From NCBI RefSeq assembly GCF_964656455.1, contig NC_135718.1:50311008-50375007 (forward strand): a DNA stretch of 64,000 bases. Direction: 5' to 3'. A model generated the notes under the pieces. That model did no database searches, was not told the origin of the DNA, and saw only the letters and a program-made list of their open reading frames with translations. Below, one piece after another: positions 56,471-64,000 of this stretch. Both the position numbers and the translations under genes were made by a program. The number at the start of each line of letters is the position of its first letter. Position 1 is the stretch's first letter. This DNA is from Halichoerus grypus. Its lineage: Eukaryota > Chordata > Mammalia > Carnivora > Phocidae.

Positions 56471-57175
56471 CTAATATAATATATTGGGGTTTGGGCTAGA
56501 GCATATTCCTACCTTAAAGTAAAATGTTACCAGCATTAAATATTGAGTCACTCATTAACATATATGGACTGGATAAAGGTAGAAAGACACTAAGTTTTTC
56601 CTGTACAAAGGAGACCTGCATTATCATGGCTATCACACTCCTTCATGAAGCAACAATACGTCACCTTCTAGAAACATCATTTTCAAAAGGAGCAGGTAAA
56701 TATTATTATTTACTACACTAAGGCAACAATAACTGATTAAAGCAAATTTAGTGGAAACATTAAAATAATGGCAGGGGAAGAAAATTTATTCTGCAGAAAC
56801 ACTGTGTGAACTTATTGGAAATAATCAGCCGCTCAGTTTGAATTAAATGAGTGAGAGTGAATGTGGGGGGGGGGCGTGTAGAGGGAGGTTGAAAGAGAAA
56901 GTCTGGCACACACTAGCTGGAATCTGCTAGCTTCCCTCTGCTGTAGCGGCTAGGAAAATCTGCAAAGATGCAAACAATCCTTGGGTGTTCAGTTAGCAGT
57001 GAGTAAATTGCTGTGGGATCTAAGGGCGGGCATACTTTAGCAGGCAATTCCTCTCTGTCTTTCATTCTGTTTGTCTGTGTTAAATTCCCCCTCTGCCCTC
57101 ATCCATTCTCACATCCAGTTGCCTGCTTTGTCCATCCATCAACCCCCTCACTTTGTCAGTGCTGACTTCATCCCA
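56471..57175. other. Repeat-poor region, no gene recognised
   Basis: No named repeat. A G8-type tract is at 56865-56874. The texture of 56740-57000 is complex and could be conserved. Confidence 0.4.
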
Positions 57176-57290
57176 GCTCTCACAGCCGTGCTGCAGCCAT
57201 CCCGAGGCCGCGGGGGAGCCCCCCGCCTGCCGCAGCCTGCCTGCTTCCTGATCTGCTGACAGAGAACCCAGTCAGCCGCTTGTCGTTTTC
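57176..57290. promoter_or_regulatory. Small GC- and CpG-richer patch
   Basis: Six CpG dinucleotides between 57181 and 57240 (around cccgaggccgcgggg and gccgcagcc) and two more by 57284, in otherwise CpG-poor DNA. No repeat explains them. It could be a small unmethylated regulatory patch. A 127-codon minus-strand frame crosses it, without a recognisable domain. Confidence 0.3.
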
Positions 57291-58207
57291 TATTGCTCAG
57301 GCCAGCAAAAACACTAATACTCAACCTGATTCCTATCGTCCTGCTTTTCACCTTTTCTACTGAAGAGAAGGGAAGAGAGAAAGACACAAGGAAAGAGAAA
57401 AGGCGGGGGGTGGGGGGGAGAGAAATAGGGGTAGCAAGGGTTGGCGGGGAATGGAGAGAGATGTTTGCTGAATTTTCTAGAACAATTTGCACACCAGTCA
57501 GGTGGAGGCTCAATCCAGCTTCCTGTACCACACATCAATAGAAATCACAGGGAGAAAATGTAGCACTAATTAAGGGTTGATAAGCTGTAGTCAAGCTCAG
57601 GTTAGGAGGAAAAAAAACCAGCAGACTACCCCGGCCTGTGCAAGCCCAGCCCTACACAGCACTTTCATCGCCAGTTTAGGAGGGAAATTTTGCAGTGGTT
57701 TTTTTTGTTGTTGTTGTGGTTGTTTTTAAGTTTTACCTTCAAAATCAAACAGATATGCTGGGAGAAAAATATTAGATGATTGTTCTTATTCAAAAGATCA
57801 TTTGCAAAACATTTCATGGAGGGGGGGAGCTTACCAAAGAGGAAAATAGTTACCTAGCAACAAAACTATTTTAAAACATTCTTCAGTGTACTGCCTGATT
57901 GTGTGCTCTTAATTCAAAGATGTATAATTCTGAGCACCTGCCAAATTATTAAAATATTTCTTACCTGAATTCTAAACTCTTCTTCCCCTCCCCAAACAGG
58001 GCAAACTTCACAATAAGCCATAATCAGGATGATAAAAAACTTTTCAATGCTACACATTTCTTTAAATTTTACTCTTAGGGTGGAAAGCAGAATTTTACGT
58101 GAAATATGAGCAATTAAATTAGTAAAACTATTTATACAACTGCGCTTAAAATGACTTTAAAACAAAGCAGCTCAGTGGGGTAGGTTTTTCTGTAACTACT
58201 GATAATT
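57291..58207. other. Repeat-poor region, no gene recognised
   Basis: A purine-rich G-run tract is at 57403-57452 (cggggggtggggggg and following). A (GTT)n stretch is at 57702-57725. 57990-58170 is AT-rich and complex, possibly conserved. No gene. Confidence 0.4.
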
Positions 58208-58440
58208 GTAACTAACATTTGAGAGGTCTTGCTACCTGCAAGGCGTTTTCATGTATGTTATTTGATCCTCACACCATACCATTCTCCAGGGATTGGTCCA
58301 GGGATTTTTGGAACTGAGAAAGCTTAAACCCAGCAATTCAATAACTTTCCCCAAATCATACCACTGCTAAGTAAGGGCGTCAGAATTCAAACGTAGCTGT
58401 TGGAATTCCAACTCTTTGCCCAATAGATGAGCACATCCAG
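58208..58440 (-). repeat. MIR SINE, antisense
   Basis: Reads actaacatttgagaggtctt, caaggcgttttcatgtatgt, tatttgatcctcacaccata, gaactgagaaagcttaaacc, caaatcataccactgctaag and gaattcaaacgtagctgttg. Diverged but complete in order. Confidence 0.8.
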
Positions 58441-59099
58441 TCACCTAGCCCCAAAGCTTCTTTGTCATTTAAAAAAAAAAAAAAACCTGAAAGATCTCCT
58501 GGGACAAAAATGACTAACTGAACCCATTTCTCTATCCAAGGTGTGACCACAAAATAATTGAGACTGGTGTTTTAGTATAGCACCCCCAATTCTTATTTGG
58601 GGAGACTATTCACTTTCGTAGTGAACCAAACCGACAACCTATGTGAACAAACCAAGAGAAGTTTCCAGAAGAAATGCTCGTGACTTAGGAATAAATGTGT
58701 TGCCTTTCCAGGCACCAACTTTGAAGAGCTAAGCATGCGCTCAGATGTTTTAAGTTTTGGTGTGTGTTAGGAAATCAAGCGCAGCATCCTGTGACCCACC
58801 ACACCTCATATCAAGAAAGATTTGGGAGGGGAACTGCAGATTACTAACCAGGGCTGTGCAGGTGCAGCATGAAAAGAGGACGGGAAAGCCAGCAAGGCCT
58901 CCCTGCTCTCCAGTCTCCACGCAGCACTCCCGCCACACACCTAATCCAGAACCTTCACCCACCGCTCGCTCCTCATTCCTTTTGTTTTCTCGAACCACAT
59001 GCCCAGATGGGCTTTGGCTGTGACCCAGGAGACCAGGGGAAGGGCAGAAAAAAAGGCAGTGGCCCAAGTCTCCTCTGCGCTGCTACTATACACATCAGA
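58441..59099. other. Unique sequence, no gene recognised
   Basis: An A15 run is near 58471-58485. Open frames of 88 and 105 codons at 58750-59067 overlap in opposite directions and show no domain. Confidence 0.5.
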
Positions 59100-59740
59100 C
59101 ATCTCTAATTAGACAGCAACAGAATTTTATTAATAGGATGGACATTATAGAATGAGCTTGTTATAAATGGGCCCTGTCAGGGCCTTATTCAGCTACCAAA
59201 TGAGTATTCTCAGTTCAGTGCTCTCATCTGAGGCATCACGCCTAGTGCTGGATAACAAATGATTGCTATTAACCGTATTGTTAGTAATGATGGCTGAAAA
59301 CAAACAAAAACCCATAAATAACAGTCTACAGAAAAATTAACCCATAAACTTGATAGATATCCAGCTGAGAAATAATAAATGACACTTTGGGGCCTGCTGG
59401 GAGAAGCTAGTGGTTTTTGTTTTCCTCTCTGTCATTAACACATTTTCTGTGCTAAAAATTAGATTCTGATATATAATTATCAACGCTCCCAGATATTAAT
59501 TCTGCTATTGCTCCCTCGGTTTCTCTTCTGGCTGGGCTATAATGTTATTCACAGATTACTCTGAGAAAACACATCAAACACTTAACAGAACAGGTCAAAG
59601 TGACAAGCAGCTTCTGCTGACAACACCAACCTGCACCGTCTTTTTAACCAGGGACACAAAACAAATTTCTCATATTAATTAACTAGGGTTTCCTTCCAGC
59701 CACAACAGGCCCGTACAATGTGATGTGAGCTAAGCAAATT
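59100..59740. promoter_or_regulatory. Candidate conserved non-coding element
   Basis: About 640 repeat-free bases rich in TAAT/ATTA words (tctctaattagacagc, attaataggatgg, cagatattaattctgct, catattaattaactagg) with a 15-base near-palindrome ggccctgtcagggcc at 59170-59184. No open frame above 60 codons. Strong conserved-element texture, not proven. Confidence 0.42.
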
Positions 59741-60174
59741 CCCTACTTCTCTAATGAAGGCGGCCAAGGGAAGCGAGGAGTGACAAAATTATCTTGCATT
59801 TATGGCATTCAAATCCACATTCATTAATGTCTTTCAGGGAGGAGACGGGCTTCAAAACAACTTTCCAACAGCAGAGCATCTCTCACCTTGAGCCCCTTCT
59901 TCTCTTAGGGCTCAATGGAAGGGCAAGTACATACACCCACAGATAAGCATGTAAGCAAGAGACCTTCCCCAAGAGGAGCCAGAATTTCAGCCATAGAATC
60001 CGAATTAGCACTGTCCCTGAAAAGTCCTTGAACTTCCCAAATGCCATGACTTCCACACATTTAATTGACCTTGACTGGAATACGATCTCACCTGTCAATG
60101 GCTTGTATTTGAACTACCAAGAGGAGAGAAATTCACCAGGCTCCTCCATGGACTGACGCGTACCCTGTAAGCAG
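59741..60174. other. Unique sequence, no gene recognised
   Basis: No named repeat or exon recognised. Confidence 0.5.
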
Positions 60175-60177
60175 ACA

Positions 60178-60244
<67 letters not shown>
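60175..60244. repeat. Compound (CAGA)n(CA)n microsatellite
   Basis: About nine CAGA/GACA units at 60177-60210 run directly into about seventeen CA units ending at 60242. Such compound tracts arise when one motif mutates into the other and spreads. Confidence 0.97.
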
Positions 60245-60248
<4 letters not shown>

Positions 60249-60960
60249 CCTCATATGTAAAGTCCTTATCGCCAGTTTGGGCATTATCAGTGCAATCTAC
60301 ACTATGAATTTCTTCTGCTATCTGAAAATTTAAATTTCAAGAAAAATAACTGGGGGAACCTTTTTTTTTTTTAATCAAAAAGATGAAGGTGCCCAACTTA
60401 GAGAATATATACTTAATCGTTATGTTTGGTTAAAATTAAGATAATGAAATTTGAGAAGACTAAAATGAGGCCGGCAGAGGTTGGGGTGGGGGGGGAGATC
60501 CATACAAATAGGCCAGTGCAAATAAATGAATGAATTAGCAGAAACACCCTCCATTTCCCAAGCCTCGCCTTCTACTGGGGAAAAAAGAGGCGGAAACTTC
60601 CTAGTCCTAAACAAATGCCTTCAAGCACAAGCTTTTTTGCCAGTTAGGGGAACTAAACATAAGAACAGGAAAATTATTTAAAATTAGGCAATATGACCAA
60701 GTCTCTAAAACACAGAAGCAGAAATGGAGGGAGGGCAGGGATGAATGCAAGAAGCAGAGAAGAGAGCATAGGTGACAATCAAGAGAACCAAAGCCGCTAT
60801 GTGAAAAACTGGAGGGAAAAAAAAATAGGTGAGGTGTTTTAACCCCGAATTTAGAAAACCTTCCTAATTCCCAGCAGTTGTGGGATGTTCCCTTTCTCCT
60901 TTCAAGCTCCATCAAGGAACCTGAGCTGGCCACGATGTCAATAATATTTTTAAGATGGGA
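60245..60960. other. Unique sequence, no gene recognised
   Basis: T-run at 60361-60372, a G-run at about 60484-60496, and a purine-rich stretch at 60715-60830 that produces a spurious 108-codon minus-strand frame. Confidence 0.45.
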
Positions 60961-61580
60961 TTTAAAAAAAAATAATAATAGTAATAAGCAAATGATCTCC
61001 CATCTCCGGTGCCTCGTTGTTAACCCTCACGCCTCATCTCTGTGATCACGCTGCCTTGATGACAAGAGCCTACGCTGCAAATCCCTCACCCTCCGTGCAC
61101 TCCATTTTCTCAGTATCTGGCATTGTGATATTAAATAACTATAAAACTAGAAAGCCAAAATAACTAAATCACCTGGCAGCCAATTTCTGAGAGTTAAACC
61201 ACAAACCCGGAAAATGGTGGAGTGTGTTGAAATAATGTAAAGGAAACCCATAAATTCAAACTTTATGTTCTGTAAAGAACAAATATGAAAAAGGCATCAA
61301 AATAATGAAAGATTGTTTATGTATTCTGGCATGAAATGGGAACGTGTTATGAGAGAGAGAGCGGTGGTGGAGACGGATCGACGGAGCTGACAGTGCGGTA
61401 TTCATCCTGCGCGGCGAAGCAGCCGCCCCGCCAGTGGCAGTCGACAGCACAATAAATCAAGGGCTCTCGAAGCTGTACCTACAGCTTATTACATCCAAGA
61501 TGACAAATAAATAATAATCCCTGTCAGAGCGGCCCTTTGCTCAAGGATTGAGCCTGAAACCTTTGGCTCATCACTCCTCA
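60961..61580. promoter_or_regulatory. Candidate conserved non-coding element with CpG-dense core
   Basis: Repeat-free block of AT-rich words (taactataaaactagaaagc, aaagccaaaataactaaatc) around a sharply different core at 61361-61443. The core has eleven CpG in 83 bases, in gacggatcgacgg, gcgcggcgaagc and gccgccccgcc. No repeat family explains it. No coding frame of note crosses the core: a 64-codon minus frame does, with no motif. A developmental enhancer or an unannotated short promoter is possible. Confidence 0.42.
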
Positions 61581-62799
61581 TCTTAAGTGAAAACACTAGA
61601 ACTAGGGAATTGGAGGCCACGGTTTGCTAAGCTCATGAAACACAAAACAAGCAGGACCCGGGAACTAGGACTGAACAAGAAAGGTCAAGAAGGAAGGAAG
61701 GATAAACATTTAAAGAATCCTGACCGAGAGGGGGCAACGCAGCAAAATGAATGCGGGTTAACATGTCCTAATCATTGGGGGGGGGGGGGGAGTTGAAAAA
61801 AACAAAACAAAACGCATGACACCGATGCCTTGTCCCCACCCCTAACACGGAGAAATTCCAGACTTCATACGAAACGCAGTACCCAGTACCAGGCAGACAA
61901 AGGGGCAGTGTCGTAGGGGCACGAGGAGCCAAACACCAGTGGCCACCAGCCTCTCAAACCCCTCACCACCCCATTCACCTTCCCGCCTGATGTAAAACTC
62001 AACCAAGTCGTGGAAAACCATCCTCCCTGTGTAGTAACTCCAGCCCCCTCGCAGCCTCAGAGAGACGACAGTGCTGACCAGGGCCAAGGCAGGAGGAAGA
62101 CCGAATCACAGAGCCATTCCTGTTTCCCACCTTGGTGGCTTAGTCAACTCCTCTCATGCACTTCATGCACTGGGGCTCCTCCATGTAGGGAAGACAGAAC
62201 CCTGCCTCCAAATGTGCCTGGCATCCTAGGGCATTATGACATTGAACTCCTCTCTTAACTTTGAGCATTCTTGTTTCCCTATTGTCCCTTAGTGGTTAGG
62301 TGGAAGGTTTCTTCCAGACCATCCCTCTCTCTGGGTGGGCTCTACACCTACAGTTCCCAATCTGATTTTCCAAGCAAGGCCATCTCTTCTCCCTGTCTGA
62401 CACATCCCCATTCCCTCACTGCCTTCAGAAAAGCAGAGACAGAGCCTGATAGGGCCAAAAGGGTTTGGGCTCCAGCTCCCCCATAAGCCCCCCCACACAC
62501 GTGCCCACACACACCCCATCTTAACAATTCCCGAATATGTGGCAGCTGCTATTCAGCCAGCACATTACAAATCCCTACCACCTCTGGGCAGTAAAACAAA
62601 ATCGTATTTTATCATTTGAGAGAAGTGCATAAAGATGGCTTTGCCAAAGGGCACAGGAAACAAAGACCTAAGTCCTCGTAGCTAAAATAAGCTTCTGATG
62701 TTACAAAGGGGAAAGGACCACCATTTTCTGCTCATCTTAGAGGACAATGGGGTACCCCTAGTGCTTCACCTATACACCCTTCCTTAAGACAAAGACTAC
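61581..62799. other. Unique sequence, no gene recognised
   Basis: Contains a G14 run at 61777-61790 and a CTCF-like word at 61721-61740. A short tcatgcacttcatgcac direct repeat is at 62154-62170. Open frames of 70-82 codons at 61842-62519 lack motifs. Confidence 0.45.
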
Positions 62800-63035
62800 A
62801 TGGCAGACGGGGGCAGTCACCAGCTTTGGTCAGGTGGATCTGAGTTCAAATTCTGACTCCACACAAGTTGGAAGACCTCAGGCAGGTCATTTAACCTTGC
62901 TGAGTTTCCGTTTCCTCATCTGGAAAAAAACAGCTAGTGCTACAAATTCCCAACCCACAGGACTGTTTTGAGATTCAGTGAGATCAACATACTTGATAGT
63001 TCATAACATATTCTGGATGCCCAAAAGATGCCAGT
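62800..63035 (+). repeat. MIR SINE, sense
   Basis: Reads ggatctgagttcaaattctg, actccacacaagttggaaga, caggcaggtcatttaacctt, gagtttccgtttcctcatct and ggactgttttgagattcagt, in MIR order. Confidence 0.85.
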
Positions 63036-63193
63036 CCTTATTCCAGTTTGATTTTTTCCTGATTTTCTGTCACCTACAAAAGCAGAATTTTAAATGAATG
63101 GTATCATCTACATGACTTTTGATCCTCATGAGCCTTCAAAATACTCAAAATTCTCTACAGAAACACAAGCTTCTTATAAAAATCATTGGAGTC

Positions 63194-63390
63194 GGGATGC
63201 CTGGGTGGCTCAGTCGGTTAAGCGTCTGCCTTCGGCTCAGGTCATGATCTCAGGGTCTTGGGATCGAGTCCCACATCGGGCTCCCTGCTCACCAGGGAGT
63301 CTGTTTCTCCCTCTCCCTCTGTCTCTTCCCCCTGCTCGTGCTCTCTCTCTCAAATAAATAAATAAAATCTTAAAAAATAAATAAATAAAA
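63194..63390 (+). mobile_element. SINEC (Can-SINE), sense, full length
   Basis: Head gggatgcctgggtggctcag, gttaagcgtctgccttcggc, gggatcgagtcccacatcgg, ctccctctgtctcttccccc body and aaataaataaataaaatctt tail. A perfect 18-bp target-site duplication, ataaaaatcattggagtc, is at 63176-63193 and 63391-63408, so it is among the youngest insertions here. Confidence 0.97.
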
Positions 63391-63479
63391 ATAAAAATCA
63401 TTGGAGTCTAAAGCATATACATAGCCCAGAACTTGGAAGAAATTTATCTAAGGCTTTTAAGAGGTTTGGGGCTATAAGT

Positions 63480-64000
63480 AGGTAAGTGATATGATAAAAT
63501 GTAATCACCTCAACCCAATAATTCTATACCTGGGACTCTATTCCTAAGAAAATAAACCAAAATATGGAAAATTCATATGCACAAAGACATACATTACACT
63601 GTTATGGAAAACAAAACGTGGGACCAAACTAATGAGCCCATAGTAAGATTTAAAAACATGTTTAAATTATTTTTTAAATTATGGAATGCTTATTTGATAA
63701 AACAATATACAGACTTCAAAAATGATGATCATGAAGACCATGAAGCAACATGGCAAAATGCATATTATTTAATGTAACATGTAAAAGGCTGAACATAAAA
63801 TTGACACTTGGCTCTCATTTTAACTATGCAGCATTATTCCTGTGGAAAAAGACAAAGTATACACACATAATAATAGTTGTGCCAATTTGGCAGAATTAAA
63901 GGCTTTTTTATTCTTTCATTTTTTTCAAACTTTCTGTGATTATGTTTCACAATACTTTTTGAATTTAAAAAAACAATTTTATTTTTTTATTTTTTTTTTT
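63480..64000 (+). mobile_element. Old L1/HAL1-type 3' end, sense, running off the window
   Basis: Reads cccaataattctatacctgg, ttcctaagaaaataaaccaa, aaagacatacattacactgt, tatggaatgcttatttgata, gtgccaatttggcagaatta and attttttcaaactttctgtg, the same kind of old L1/HAL1 3' order as at 54200-54610. It ends in T-rich sequence at the window edge. Confidence 0.6.

Noticed and set aside
57148..57531. 127-codon minus-strand frame
   Set aside because: Kept open by the purine-rich tract at 57360-57450 and the CpG patch. Composition-biased Ser/Leu/Pro content and no domain.
61361..61443. CpG-dense core as a first coding exon
   Set aside because: The 64-codon minus-strand frame crossing it has no homology that I recognise and no good donor site with frame continuity. 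A regulatory reading is simpler.
1..64000. Phage, plasmid, CRISPR, operon or other microbial system
   Set aside because: The whole window has vertebrate repeat content, CpG depletion, microsatellites and no dense long frames. There is no sign of prokaryotic or viral gene organisation.

Overview
This window looks like non-coding DNA from a carnivoran mammal. I find no protein-coding exon, tRNA, rRNA or other structured RNA gene, CRISPR array or bacterial-type feature that I can support. The host call rests on eleven tRNA-Lys-derived Can-SINE (SINEC) copies with the Carnivora-type head (a tggctcag box near the 5' end), CT-rich body and AAATAAA/ATCTTT tail, and on two L1 3' ends with carnivore-type 3' UTRs. 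The clearest SINEC copies (14261, 36149, 63194) carry the body variant I associate with arctoid carnivores (bears, pinnipeds, mustelids) rather than the dog-specific or cat-specific types. That subgroup call is from memory and is less certain than the order.

Layout. 1-7460: mostly unique sequence with two MIRs, an (AC)n microsatellite and a nested L1 cluster (a young sense L1 3' end inside an older antisense L1, 3540-5000). 7460-14810: dense old repeats (L2, MIR, two unnamed ancient repeats), SINECs inserted into or beside MIR copies, and a carnivore L1 3' end. 14810-22600: AT-rich unique sequence, a short unrecognised ORF at 16885-17103 (minus), a SINEC inside an L2, an L1M-type 3' UTR, MER5A-like and MLT1-like copies. 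22600-28395: nearly repeat-free, including stretches that look like conserved non-coding elements. 28396-33665: an L2 with a 69-bp tandem duplication, then the largest element, a 4.4-kb antisense 5'-truncated L1 with a decayed ORF2 and a younger SINEC in it. 33666-43775: unique sequence with scattered L2, MIR, SINEC and two (CA)n tracts. 43776-58200 and 58441-62800: long repeat-poor stretches with further conserved-element candidates, notably 45856-46235, 59100-59740 and 60961-61580, the last with a CpG-dense core. 63194-64000: a fresh SINEC and an L1/HAL1-like 3' end.

Interpretation. Scarce young repeats, no convincing exon, and repeat-free AT-rich blocks with dense TAAT/ATTA-type words fit a gene desert or a very long intron near a developmental regulator. 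I cannot name the locus from sequence alone. The longest open frames (about 100-150 codons) are within what chance gives in a 64-kb six-frame search, apart from those that belong to L1 ORF2. I see no new biological system. The points most worth a second look are the CpG-dense block at 61361-61443, the repeat-free blocks, the unrecognised ORF at 16885-17103, the nested insertions that give a relative age order, and two short dispersed repeat pairs of unknown family.
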